Source: Pedobacter sp. BAL39 (GTDB lineage: Bacteria > Bacteroidota > Bacteroidia > Sphingobacteriales > Sphingobacteriaceae). Taken from it: a stretch of DNA of 64,000 nucleotides. Positions 8,992 to 17,648 of the stretch are shown in pieces. Below the pieces are notes generated by a model. That model saw only the letters and a program-made list of their open reading frames with translations, did not search any database and was not told the origin of the DNA. Position 1 is the stretch's first letter; each line of letters opens with the position of its first letter. Position numbers and translations under genes: made by a program. The DNA lies in NCBI RefSeq assembly GCF_000170795.1, contig NZ_ABCM01000013.1, positions 62,001-126,000 on the forward strand, written 5' to 3'.

Positions 8992-9879
8992 TTATATCGT
9001 AATTCTTCCGCCCGTCACCGGCAATGTGGCCCCGGAAATATAACTCGCCTCATCGGATGCCAAAAATACATAAGCAACGGCAACTTCTATAGGCTGTCCC
9101 GGTCTTCCCATTGGGGTGTCTTTACCAAAGTTCTCAGGCTCAGGCATCGTAGAAGGTATCAGTGGTGTCCAGATCGGTCCGGGTGCAACAGCATTTACCC
9201 GGATGCCCTTGCCTGCTTCGAGTAAAATCTGACTTAGATTGGCGGTAAAATTCTGTATTGCTCCTTTTGTAGCTGCATAGGGCAGCAGCAGCGGTGTTGG
9301 CGAATATGCATTCACAGAAGTGGTGTTGATGATGCTGCTTCCAGGCTTCAGATGGGGCTCAGCGGCTTTCGACAAGTAAAACATGGGGTGTATGTTGGTA
9401 TCAAAGCTGCGCAACCACTCTTCGGTAGGGATCTCACTAATCTCCCTCCTTGCCATCTGGTAAGCTGCATTGTTCACAAGAATGTCAATACCTCCAAGCT
9501 CGGAAACGGCTTTAGCAATAATTTCCTTGCAATGTACTTCCTCACGGATGTCCCCTTTAACGAGCACAGCCTTCCTACCCGATTGCCGGACGTACCTTGC
9601 AGTTTCCTCCGCATCATGATCCTCAATGTCTGCTAAATAAGAAATCAAGACGTCTGCCCCTTCCCGGGCAAAGGCGATGGCTACGGCCCTTCCGATTCCC
9701 GAATCACCACCAGTGATCACTGCTTTTTTCCCTTCCAGCTTTCCTGATCCTTTATAAGATGTTTCACCGTGGTCGGCGATAGGTTTCATCTGCCCCTCAG
9801 TGCCAGGCACTTCCTGATCCTGCTTGGGAAACGGAGGAACGGGATATTTTGTGTGGGGATTGTTGTTTTGATCTTTCAT
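8992..9879 (-). CDS. Short-chain dehydrogenase/reductase, general-stress type
   Basis: A 295-residue classical SDR. The cofactor motif is [20 protein letters not shown]; the catalytic set is Ser in [10 protein letters not shown] and Tyr/Lys in [12 protein letters not shown]; the usual NNAAYQ and [10 protein letters not shown] segments are present. The N-terminal 45-residue extension ([20 protein letters not shown]) is typical of the YhdF/YghA/GSP39 subgroup, whose members are general stress proteins with unclear substrates. It is cytoplasmic. It precedes the uvrA-like gene by 4 bp. Confidence 0.9.
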   Translation of the reverse strand: MKDQNNNPHTKYPVPPFPKQDQEVPGTEGQMKPIADHGETSYKGSGKLEGKKAVITGGDSGIGRAVAIAFAREGADVLISYLADIEDHDAEETARYVRQSGRKAVLVKGDIREEVHCKEIIAKAVSELGGIDILVNNAAYQMARREISEIPTEEWLRSFDTNIHPMFYLSKAAEPHLKPGSSIINTTSVNAYSPTPLLLPYAATKGAIQNFTANLSQILLEAGKGIRVNAVAPGPIWTPLIPSTMPEPENFGKDTPMGRPGQPIEVAVAYVFLASDEASYISGATLPVTGGRITI

Positions 9880-9981
9880 ATTCCTTTGTTTAATTTAAGA
9901 TAGATATAAATTAAACAATGCGAATCTGAGAGAGTTTTTACAAATTCCTGGTATATGTGTTATCCGGCTATTGCAGGTTTT

Positions 9982-10371
9982 TTATCCAACGACCTTTCCG
10001 GGTTCCAGCCCTTCGCCTACATTTCCGGTAATTTTCAACAGGGCATGTTCCGGAGAAACAATAGATCCAAGGCCTTTAGCTGTGCATACCATGCCGTTGG
10101 AAAAATAAATGAGGTATTGCTGCCCTGGATTAACCGCATGTGCTTTTGCAAGGATATACCCTTCAGGATTGATCACCATTCCCTCAAAAGCTTCAGCATT
10201 GCTCTTCTGGGCGCGGGTATCGCAGGCAACGATCTTCACAGAAGATTTAACGGATTTATGAAGTGCCGCCTGGACATCGGATACCAGCTGCTCGGTACTG
10301 ATCTGCTTACATTGAGAGAAACCATTCAGGTAAAAGCTCATGCAGAGCAGCAATGCAAAGGTCATTTTCAT
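9982..10371 (-). CDS. Secreted trypsin-like peptidase fragment, probably inactive
   Basis: A 129-residue protein with a signal peptide (MKMTFALLLCMSFYLNGFSQ). The core FEGMVINPEGYILAKAHAV resembles the N-terminal half of DegP/HtrA-type peptidases, where the His of AHAV is the catalytic histidine. The following PEHALLKI has His where the family has the catalytic Asp region. The frame ends at EPGKVVG, before any GNSGGP serine motif, and no continuation follows in other frames down to the next gene. It may be a small stable domain or a decayed protease. Call from motif similarity only. Confidence 0.55.
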   Translation of the reverse strand: MKMTFALLLCMSFYLNGFSQCKQISTEQLVSDVQAALHKSVKSSVKIVACDTRAQKSNAEAFEGMVINPEGYILAKAHAVNPGQQYLIYFSNGMVCTAKGLGSIVSPEHALLKITGNVGEGLEPGKVVG

Positions 10372-10533
10372 AAAATGCTATTCTTTAGGTGTTTATTTGT
10401 TGATTCGTTTAGGTACTTCCAATGGAAGTCGCGCTAAAGCTAATATTTTTTTGCGAAACATATTGCAAACACCCTGAATTCCATGTTGATTTTTACAGTG
10501 GTACTCAAAAGCACGCTAAATACCCGGCAAGGA

Positions 10534-12258
10534 TTAGTCTTCTTGTCCGAAGATAGCCTTCAGCACAGTGGATGATGCCGCTTCGCTAAAGTCAATCCCC
10601 GAGTAATCAGGATTGTAGCCTCCAATATAGGGTACCGCCATGATGTAGATGCGCGGGTTGGAGATCCCTTTCTTACTAACGAGCTGAAATTGGTCATTGA
10701 TGGCTATGCCGGGAACCCTCAAAAGGTAATCTCCATCTTTAGCCCGCTCCACCGTAGAGTTTCCTTGCTCCAGGAGCGCCTTTGCGACTTCGGCATCGCG
10801 GAAAGACAAGGTAGCAGGGCTAACCGTTCCGTCCTGAAGCAGGCCCTGAAAAGGAAAATCTTCATAAGCGAGGTGCGGCTGCCCGACACAATCGACAAAA
10901 GTTTGGTAATAGTTGCTGACCTTCTCCCCCGCTTCATCCTGATACCGATAGGTGGCCCCTCCTTTGCTTTCAGGAATCACTTCACTGTCTTCACCAACAT
11001 CGTTAAGTATCAGTATGCCTGCGTCATAAAGCGCCATCAGATCGCGACAAGAGCTCTGCGGAACAAACGCAATGACAATAGAGATCAATGGCATCAACAC
11101 CTTTTGTAAGCGCAACATATCTTCTGCCGAGAAATACTTCGCCGGATAGTTCATGGCAAAACTCAACACCGCCAGCATCTCCTTCCAATAGATGGAATCT
11201 TTAGCTGCGATCGATCGTTCTGCCTCCTGATATTCCAGCTTCAATAAGGTGAACGCATCCACACGCTCCCTGCTGTTCATCATTGCCTGTACAAAAGCCT
11301 CCAGGTCCATATCCTTGATCAGCTGGAAAAACCCGGGATCTTTATCCACAAACATCTTCTTGAAGTTTTTTTCAAAGATGTAATCAAGTGAGATAAAACC
11401 TCCGTTTTCCTCCCTGTGCTGATTTAATTCCTCCTTCGTCAGCAGGCCCTCCTTTCCAAGATGGGAATCTTCCAGGTGAAACCTCACTGCAGGCAGCATT
11501 CCATTACGGGAATGCATTACGATACGAAATGCCTGACTTTGACCTGCGGCCTTAAAATGCATCCTGCCATCCTGATCTTCCTCAAAGGTTCCATTGTTGC
11601 GCGCCAAGGTCCTGATGGCGTCAATTGCTGTCAGCGAAGATCCCTTAATGGCCACCGCATGGTTGAATACCTTCGCCAGCTTCTGGGGAGGATAGGGCGA
11701 ATCAAAATATGCCGGAATTTTTCCCTCATTCTTCTTTGGCCAGTTGTGCCCCGTGCAGATCACTACCTGATCAAAGCTGCTCAGCCTGCTATGATCGGTC
11801 TCCACATTTACCGTTTGGCTTTCTGTGTCATCAAAAACATCAGTAACGTGAGTTTTTAAATGAACATGGGTTGCAATACCCTCCTCGGCCGCACGCTGTT
11901 GAAGCAGGTCAAACTGCGCTGCCAGATAGGCCCCGAAAAAAAGCCGTGGCAACACCTTATATTCATTAAAATTGTCATCATTGATGTTGAATTTCGTCAG
12001 TATATCTTTCGGAGCGGTCTTTACCCAGTCGGCAATGTCATTAAAAATGACAGGAATCTCATTGTCTGACACATTGGTGATGTGTTCTTCATTGGCCCCC
12101 TCGGTGCTGTACGGCATCCCCGCGCCAAGATATCCTTTACGTTCATAGATATGGATCTCGACATCACGCCGTCCGGACTCGACAAGCCTCTTGTACATAA
12201 ATAACCCACCCGGACCACCACCGAGAATTGCAATGCGTTTTGATGTACGTTCTTTCAT
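10534..12258 (-). CDS. FAD/NAD(P)-binding protein (NAD_binding_9 type)
   Basis: The ATG at 12258 (MKERTSKRIAILGGG) places the dinucleotide-binding motif ILGGGPGGLFMYKRL directly at the N-terminus; the frame runs open to 12336 without further conserved sequence. The product is 574 residues. Other flavoprotein marks are YLGAGMPYSTEGANEEHITN, VVICTGHNWP and, near the C-terminus, YIGGYNPDYSGIDFSEAASS. The family (FAD-NAD(P)-binding, HI0933-distant) is often annotated only as oxidoreductase; substrate unknown. No membrane or signal segment. Stands alone. Confidence 0.8.
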   Translation of the reverse strand: MKERTSKRIAILGGGPGGLFMYKRLVESGRRDVEIHIYERKGYLGAGMPYSTEGANEEHITNVSDNEIPVIFNDIADWVKTAPKDILTKFNINDDNFNEYKVLPRLFFGAYLAAQFDLLQQRAAEEGIATHVHLKTHVTDVFDDTESQTVNVETDHSRLSSFDQVVICTGHNWPKKNEGKIPAYFDSPYPPQKLAKVFNHAVAIKGSSLTAIDAIRTLARNNGTFEEDQDGRMHFKAAGQSQAFRIVMHSRNGMLPAVRFHLEDSHLGKEGLLTKEELNQHREENGGFISLDYIFEKNFKKMFVDKDPGFFQLIKDMDLEAFVQAMMNSRERVDAFTLLKLEYQEAERSIAAKDSIYWKEMLAVLSFAMNYPAKYFSAEDMLRLQKVLMPLISIVIAFVPQSSCRDLMALYDAGILILNDVGEDSEVIPESKGGATYRYQDEAGEKVSNYYQTFVDCVGQPHLAYEDFPFQGLLQDGTVSPATLSFRDAEVAKALLEQGNSTVERAKDGDYLLRVPGIAINDQFQLVSKKGISNPRIYIMAVPYIGGYNPDYSGIDFSEAASSTVLKAIFGQED

Positions 12259-12445
12259 ATTGGAAAGAGAAAATAAGATGTTCAAACTGAATAATGAATT
12301 GGTGAAAAGCTCCATAAAACGCAGATCACAGATCATATAATCATTAAATCACCAAATTGTTTTGAAAATGATAGCAGACATTCACCCGGCAGTTCAAACA
12401 ATATGCAGGAGTTAAAAGTTACTTCAATATTCAATTTTTTAAGTT

Positions 12446-13039
12446 ATGATGAACGAAACAACGGACAGTCATGGTCCGCTCAAACTTTACCAGGTTTTAC
12501 TGGGGTCAAAAGCACCGCAAAGAAATGTCGAACAGCATGATTATTTTTTTGGCATTGCCAACTCCCTGAAAGCACTTATCCCCCAAATGCAGGCCTTCTG
12601 GCCCGAAGCCGGAAACAGCCTCCATGTTGATGGCTGGAGAGAGATCAACAATGTAGATGGTCATCGGGTCAGCGTCGTCCTTAAGGCAGATCATCCGGAA
12701 GTAACCACATCAGGAAAACTATTTTTCATCAACCTTGGCGGGTATCAGACTGGAAAACTGGAGGAACAGCACTATACCATATTGGCTGTAAAGGAAGATC
12801 GTGCCCAGGCGGTTCAGGATGCTAAGAAAACGGTGTTCTTCAAATCCAATTCTATCAAAGGGGCAAATTCGCACATCGACGAAAAGTACGGTATAGATGT
12901 TGACGATATCTACCGCATTGAAGACATCCTGAGCAGCGAGCTGAAAGAGAAATATCATATCGTCATTACTCCGGAAGAAAGCCTGCCGGAAGACGGAATC
13001 CAGTTGGGATATTTTAAGCTTGATAAGATTAAAGACTAA
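12446..13039 (+). CDS. DUF1543 domain protein
   Basis: A 197-residue protein with the DUF1543 pattern FFGIANSLKALIPQMQAFWP, LHVDGWREINNVDGHRVSV, LFFINLGGYQTGKLEEQHY, followed by a second half (FFKSNSIKGANSHIDEKYGI, DVDDIYRIED). Two ATGs are adjacent (12446 and 12449). Function of the family is unknown. It is cytoplasmic, divergent from the flavoprotein gene with 187 bp between starts. Confidence 0.8.
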   Translation: MMNETTDSHGPLKLYQVLLGSKAPQRNVEQHDYFFGIANSLKALIPQMQAFWPEAGNSLHVDGWREINNVDGHRVSVVLKADHPEVTTSGKLFFINLGGYQTGKLEEQHYTILAVKEDRAQAVQDAKKTVFFKSNSIKGANSHIDEKYGIDVDDIYRIEDILSSELKEKYHIVITPEESLPEDGIQLGYFKLDKIKD

Positions 13040-13480
13040 TTTTTATCGCTCCGTTCGAAAGTTCCTGTATTGAAAAAAATATAATTACTTTTCAGACTCA
13101 AATCTTTGCTGAAGGGCAAATATTTGCAGGTCTTCAAAGCAAATTATTTTTTTTCTGCGCCTTGAACCATCTCTATCCGCATAGCGTCTTTTAAGTTGAC
13201 GGGGTCCAGCCGACCCTCTTTCATTTTTAACACGCGTTTACTGTAGGTTAGGCCAGGCCTAGGGCAGGTTATAGGCAGCGCTAGAATGGACCCACGCTTC
13301 AGCCGCAATACATCCACAGTACAAGTACATAAAACGCGTAGAAACGTGGACTCAACGTGGATGTGTTGTGCATGTATTGTACTCCTGATACGGCCCTGGT
13401 ATAGCCCTGACACCTACTTGGTCTATACGTGAATAAGCATGCCCGGCTGATGTCCGCATATCATGCGGCGTAGGACAAAA
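13040..13480. other. Unexplained intergenic stretch with an imperfect inverted repeat
   Basis: No gene is convincing here. A minus-strand frame from 13413 to 13144 (89 codons) has odd composition and no recognisable motif; its last 26 codons, starting with an ATG at 13224, read like ordinary protein (DPVNLKDAMRIEMVQG). CAATACATCCACAGTAC (13306-13322) and GTGTTGTGCATGTATTG (13363-13379) form an imperfect inverted repeat, and CCGCATATCATGCGG (13455-13469) a small perfect hairpin. The base composition differs from the flanking genes. It may be a decayed mobile or multicopy element; only a genome-wide comparison could tell. Confidence 0.35.
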
Positions 13481-13522
13481 AAAGAGGTTGGTCATTTCGC
13501 AATGACTCAACCTCTCGATTTT
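13476..13522. terminator. Bidirectional terminator
   Basis: AGAGGTTG-GTCATT (13483-13496), loop TCGC, then AATGAC-T-CAACCTCT (13501-13515), one bulged T. A run of A lies to the left (13477-13483) and a run of T to the right (from 13519), so it can end transcripts from both sides. On the minus strand it closes the PA2169-type gene. Confidence 0.85.
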
Positions 13523-13545
13523 TTTAACTGCTTTTAAGCGTTTAA

Positions 13546-14010
13546 CTAGCTTACTGCTTTTGTGGCATCACGCAAGGCTTTGATGGCATCATGAGCACTA
13601 CGGATCTCATCTGCCTGTCTGTTGATGGTAGCCAACGCCTCACCTGTAAGTTCTCCTTTTTCTAATGCCAGCTTGTAGGCTGCCTTAATGGCATCCTCAC
13701 CACGCTCTGCTTCATTAAGAATGCTCAGGCGATCACTACCACCAAAAAGTGACTTCACATCAATCCAGGCGCGGTGTAAAGTACCGGCAACACTGTTGCC
13801 AGTTTCTACATCTTCACCATAACCCGCAACAAGTGCAGTCAGCTCCTGACTAAACTTACGGCTTTGGGTAGCATATTCCTGAAATACTGCTTTTAGGTCG
13901 ATGTTTTCATCATTAATATCGGCAAGTGCTTTCTCAAACCCTGCAACGCGGTCGTTGTTGATCTCTGTCAAATCATTTAACACAGATGCTGCTTTTTCAA
14001 TTGTACTCAT
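13546..14010 (-). CDS. PA2169-type four-helix-bundle protein, second copy
   Basis: The ATG at 14010 (MSTIEKAASVLNDLTEINND) gives 154 residues; an in-frame ATG at 14040 would add ten. Core segments are NDRVAGFEKALADI, DLKAVFQEYATQSRKFSQEL and GTLHRAWIDVKSLFGGSDRL, matching DUF2383. It is a distant paralogue of the gene at 366-821. Monocistronic, ended by the bidirectional terminator at 13476-13522. Probably a soluble stress-linked protein; mechanism unknown. Confidence 0.85.
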   Translation of the reverse strand: MSTIEKAASVLNDLTEINNDRVAGFEKALADINDENIDLKAVFQEYATQSRKFSQELTALVAGYGEDVETGNSVAGTLHRAWIDVKSLFGGSDRLSILNEAERGEDAIKAAYKLALEKGELTGEALATINRQADEIRSAHDAIKALRDATKAVS

Positions 14011-14211
14011 AGTAGTAGATGTTTTAGGTAAGTACAACAACCTTTGTCTAATAGGGTTTTAAAAAAGTTAAACGTTAACACGGACGTAGTTGATGCCTGA
14101 TCACCTACTGCTTTAGAAAAAACATTGCTTCATCAGCATAAAACCAATCCTTCAAAACGGTGTTAGCAAACCTTGAACAACGGAATGTATGCATGTAAAT
14201 TCTGAAACATC

Positions 14212-14985
14212 ATGAGTATAAGTGGAGAAAATCATATCGATCGTTTTTATACAGGAACCAGCGGGCTATTGTTACCGGTTCCCAATAAGGAGTTTTATCC
14301 GGAGGAATTCAAAGACAAAAGCCGGCTCCACTACTACGGATCGTTATTCAATAGCATTGAGGTCAACAGCTCTTTCTACAAAATGCCAATGGCTTCTACG
14401 GTCGTAAAATGGGCAGCGGATGTCCCGGAATCTTTCAGGTTTACGTTTAAGCTGTTCCGCGACGTCAGTCATGCCAAGGGCCTGAGCTTTGATCCCGCAC
14501 TCGTTGCTGAATACATGCAACGGATCGACGGGGCCGGGGCAAACAGCGGAGCGCTGCTGATACAATTTCCAGGTAGCATTACAGCCATATATATACGGGA
14601 GCTGGAACATTTACTGATCACTGCCGGGGAATCAAACGAGCAGAAACAATGGCACATTGCAGTAGAGTTCCGCCACAACAGCTGGTATACGGAGCATACG
14701 CAGGAACTGCTTCAGAAATATGGTGCAGGAATGGTCGTTCACGACAAGCTAGCCAAGGGAGGACCTGACCTGGACCATGAAGCAGATTTTGTTTATCTCC
14801 GTTTTCACGGGCCAGGAGGAGACTACAGGGGGAGTTACACAAATGACTTTCTCTATGAATACTCTACCTATATCACAGAATGGCTACAGGATCAAAAAAC
14901 GGTATACTGTTACTTCAATAACACCATGGGGAATGCAATTAGCAACCTTAATACCCTCAGGGAGGCTGTGTCAAACAATATTTGA
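14212..14985 (+). CDS. DUF72 domain protein
   Basis: A 257-residue protein with the DUF72 TIM-barrel marks YTGTSGL, YYGSLFNSIEVNSSFYKMP, FRFTFKLFRDVSHAKGL, LLIQFPGS, AVEFRHNSWYTEHTQELLQK, FVYLRFHGPGGDYRGSY and VYCYFNNTMGNAI. DUF72 (YecE) has a xylose-isomerase-like barrel and unknown activity. Two ATGs start nearby; 14212 is used because the motif YTGTSG follows at the usual distance. It lies 41 bp before the YihY-type gene, so the two may form an operon. Confidence 0.88.
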   Translation: MSISGENHIDRFYTGTSGLLLPVPNKEFYPEEFKDKSRLHYYGSLFNSIEVNSSFYKMPMASTVVKWAADVPESFRFTFKLFRDVSHAKGLSFDPALVAEYMQRIDGAGANSGALLIQFPGSITAIYIRELEHLLITAGESNEQKQWHIAVEFRHNSWYTEHTQELLQKYGAGMVVHDKLAKGGPDLDHEADFVYLRFHGPGGDYRGSYTNDFLYEYSTYITEWLQDQKTVYCYFNNTMGNAISNLNTLREAVSNNI

Positions 14986-15026
14986 AAACCATTCCGTGAA
15001 AAGGGGGTTGTATTTAACAAGATCAA

Positions 15027-15974
15027 ATGATGATGGAACACAAAAAAATAACATTCAAAGGAATCTGGGAAGTACTGAAAAATGCCTTTACGGGATTTTC
15101 AGATCATAAGGTAACCAAACTCAGCGGATCGCTTGCTTACTATACCGTATTCTCCATGGCACCGTTACTGGTAGTGATCATTTCCTTATGCGGAATCTTC
15201 CTGGGTCAGGAAGCAGCACAAGGACAGATCTACAGTCAGCTTTCCGGTTTTCTTGGTCCGGACACAGCGGCACAGCTTCAGGAGATCATAAAAAAGGCCT
15301 CTCTAGGGGACAAGAGTACGGTTGCTTTTGTGATCGGCGTGGTTACCCTTCTGGTCGGTTCAACAACGGTATTCGCCGACATACAGGATTCGATCAATAC
15401 CATCTGGGGGCTCAAGCCCAAACCTAAACGTGGCTGGCTTAAACTTCTCCAGAACAGGTTCCTTTCTTTTTCCGTCATCATCAGCCTTGGCTTTATCCTA
15501 TTGGTCTCTCTGGGTATCACGGCTCTTTTGGATGGTTTCAGTGAAAGGCTTCAGGCGCGCTTCTCGGACATCTCTGTGATCTTTTTCTACATCCTGAATC
15601 AGGTCATCACGCTGGCTGTGATCTCGCTGATCTTCGGCGTAATCTTCAGGGTACTTCCTGATGCCATCATCAAATGGAAAGATGTAATATTGGGATCTAT
15701 CGTTACGGCGGTATTATTTATGATCGGCAAATTTGGAATTTCCATTTACATCGGCCAAAGTGACGTGGGCAGCACTTACGGCGCTGCAGGCTCACTGGTG
15801 ATTGTCTTATTGTGGACCTACTACTCCTCCATTATCCTCTACTTTGGAGCCGAATTCACCAAAGCTTATGCGATGGCCTACGGCTCAGAAATACACCCTT
15901 CACATTATGCGGTAACCACCAAGGAGATAGAGATCGAGACAGGAGGCAAATCTATACAAGAGAATCAAAGCTAA
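15027..15974 (+). CDS. YihY/BrkB-family inner-membrane protein
   Basis: A 315-residue protein with about six membrane segments. Family motifs are LSGSLAYYTVFSMAPLLVV near residue 35, STTVFADIQDSINTIWGLKP, and in the second half LPDAIIKWKDVILGSIVTA and GSTYGAAGSLVIVLLWTYYS. The family was once misnamed RNase BN; it is an integral membrane family of unknown transport or envelope role. Three Met codons stand at the start (15027, 15030, 15033). Probably co-transcribed with the DUF72 gene. Confidence 0.87.
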   Translation: MMMEHKKITFKGIWEVLKNAFTGFSDHKVTKLSGSLAYYTVFSMAPLLVVIISLCGIFLGQEAAQGQIYSQLSGFLGPDTAAQLQEIIKKASLGDKSTVAFVIGVVTLLVGSTTVFADIQDSINTIWGLKPKPKRGWLKLLQNRFLSFSVIISLGFILLVSLGITALLDGFSERLQARFSDISVIFFYILNQVITLAVISLIFGVIFRVLPDAIIKWKDVILGSIVTAVLFMIGKFGISIYIGQSDVGSTYGAAGSLVIVLLWTYYSSIILYFGAEFTKAYAMAYGSEIHPSHYAVTTKEIEIETGGKSIQENQS

Positions 15975-16051
15975 ACTATATCGCTTAAGGAGCGCATCTG
16001 TGCGAACATTTTATACGTTATCTTTGTTGGTACGAATGTAATCCTTCATAG

Positions 16052-16996
16052 ATGCAGTTGCAGAAATCAGTATCCCGGCGTGTAAAGAATTTTTGGCAAC
16101 GTTACCAGGCTTTTGTATTGGGCCGTATGGAAAGCCGCCCTGAGGATCAGGGGAACAAGCTGGCAGACTGGCAGGATAAACTTTTTGCGAAGATTGTCCT
16201 CTATGCCTTACCGATCAGTATGGTGGCACTCATTCCTAGTGTGATCATGGAGTTTTTCATGTCACACCATAACTATGTGACCTTTGATTTATCAGCTATC
16301 ATTGTTTTTACCATCATCATTCTCAACCCACGGGTCAGCCTCGTCCGACGCAGGATCGTCCTGGTGTCCGTAGTGATGTTTTTCGCCTCTATACAGATCC
16401 TGGTCCTGGGATATTATGTGATTGGTTGCATTTACCTGTTTGGGATCAGCATCTTTGTCTCTTTCCAGTTCCCGCCAAAATATGCCTACATGAGTGTTGC
16501 CCTGAACTTTATCATTGGGTTGCTGCCCGCGCATATGCTGTATACGGAAGCGCACTGGATTCCCCTCGTACAGGGCTTCACCTATGAAAGAATCATCATC
16601 TGTGCTTTTAACTTGCTTTTCCTGACCCTTGTTGTGGTGGTGATTATTCACCAGACCCTACTCAATTTTGAAAGAACGATGTTAAAAGAAACCATGTTTT
16701 ACAAGGCACTGCAAAAAGAACTGGCCTCTGTTGACGAACTCAACGCCCGGTTAAAAGAGCAAAATGACAAGTTAAGGGAAATCGCTTTTATGCAATCGCA
16801 CGTAATCAGGTCACCACTCACAAAAATCATCTCCCTATCGGATCTTATTGTCAGAGAATATGAAGACCTAAATGACCAGCCGCTGTTTGTTTACCTGGAT
16901 CAGTCTGTGCAGGAACTCGACGATGTGGTCTGCCAGATCATCAAACACAGCGAAGAAGTGATGTCCGAAAATAAAACCCGCTGGCGCAACAAATAA
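16052..16996 (+). CDS. Membrane protein with histidine-kinase DHp segment, no ATPase domain
   Basis: A 314-residue protein. Residues 45-210 hold about six hydrophobic segments resembling the membrane sensor regions of Bacteroidota kinases. A coiled coil (KALQKELASVDELNARLKEQ) leads to IAFMQSHVIRSPLTKIISLS, where the His fits the phospho-acceptor of a HisKA-like helix. The protein ends about 60 residues later, so no HATPase_c domain exists. It could be phosphorylated by another kinase, act as a phosphatase or oligomerise with a partner kinase; all three are inference. It stands alone, 77 bp after the YihY gene. Confidence 0.7.
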   Translation: MQLQKSVSRRVKNFWQRYQAFVLGRMESRPEDQGNKLADWQDKLFAKIVLYALPISMVALIPSVIMEFFMSHHNYVTFDLSAIIVFTIIILNPRVSLVRRRIVLVSVVMFFASIQILVLGYYVIGCIYLFGISIFVSFQFPPKYAYMSVALNFIIGLLPAHMLYTEAHWIPLVQGFTYERIIICAFNLLFLTLVVVVIIHQTLLNFERTMLKETMFYKALQKELASVDELNARLKEQNDKLREIAFMQSHVIRSPLTKIISLSDLIVREYEDLNDQPLFVYLDQSVQELDDVVCQIIKHSEEVMSENKTRWRNK

Positions 16997-17048
16997 TCAC
17001 AAACATTGATTCGTGATAAATTTCCATGTGCAGAAAGACTTATGAATA

Positions 17049-17501
17049 CTATTCTTCTTCCAGCTGTTCAAAATAGTCGATCAGCTTCAACATGGAGTCG
17101 ACCATTATCTCATAATTCTTTGCACCCAAAACCTTAATGTAATCCGTCTTGATTGTATCGGCGCCATCCTTAATTTTGCGGTAAAGATCCTTCCCGGGTT
17201 CAGTCAGGTGAATCATCAGCGACCTCGCATCCGACTCCCCTTTTTCCGAATAAACCAGTCCCAATGCTTCCAGCTCCTTTACATTTTTGCTGACTCCCTG
17301 CTTTGTCACTTTGATCTTATGGACCAGCTCATGGTTGGAAATACCCTGCTCACCTATCGCCATAAAATAGGGCATAAAAGTAATGCTAAAATCCTTCTGG
17401 GCAATTTGGGCCAGGTTTTTGGTGACATAACGATCCATTAAACGCTTCAGCAGATAGTTTATCCTGAACAGGACACGCTCGTTTCCCTCTTGATCTTCCA
17501 T
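17049..17501 (-). CDS. MarR-family transcriptional repressor
   Basis: A 150-residue winged-helix protein. The DNA-binding part is GISNHELVHKIKVTKQGVSK followed by the wing LVYSEKGESDARSLMIHLTEPGK. The helices at both ends (FRINYLLKRLMDRYVTK and the acidic C-terminus) would make the dimer. It is divergent from the emrA-emrB-tolC operon, with the tandem palindromes at 17587-17627 in the shared gap. MarR proteins in this position usually repress the pump and respond to small lipophilic compounds; the ligand here is unknown. Confidence 0.88.
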   Translation of the reverse strand: MEDQEGNERVLFRINYLLKRLMDRYVTKNLAQIAQKDFSITFMPYFMAIGEQGISNHELVHKIKVTKQGVSKNVKELEALGLVYSEKGESDARSLMIHLTEPGKDLYRKIKDGADTIKTDYIKVLGAKNYEIMVDSMLKLIDYFEQLEEE

Positions 17502-17586
17502 ACCGTAAAATTACATTATTATAAATTCTATACCGAAAAAACTGATTGTCATTCCAAAGTATTTTTCAATGCAATGGTACAAAATT

Positions 17587-17630
17587 TAGTAAACTAAGTT
17601 TACTAGATTAGTCAACTTAGTTTACTTTTG
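17587..17630 (+). promoter_or_regulatory. Tandem MarR operators overlapping the efflux-operon promoter
   Basis: TAGTAAACTAAGTTTACTA (17587-17605) is a perfect 9-bp inverted repeat around one base. TAGTCAACTTAGTTTACTT (17609-17627) is a second, imperfect copy, shifted by 22 bp, or about two helical turns. The -7 box TACTTTTG (17623-17630, TAnnTTTG type) overlaps the second copy, 18 bp before the emrA ATG. A repressor bound here would block the promoter. That the adjacent MarR binds it is inference from position and symmetry. Confidence 0.8.
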
Positions 17631-17648
17631 TGCCCATCAAAATTCAAC

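Noticed and set aside
13144-13413. Minus-strand 89-codon frame
   Set aside because: Composition rich in Arg/Thr/His/Cys, no family likeness, lies in the compositionally odd stretch; only its last 26 codons look protein-like.
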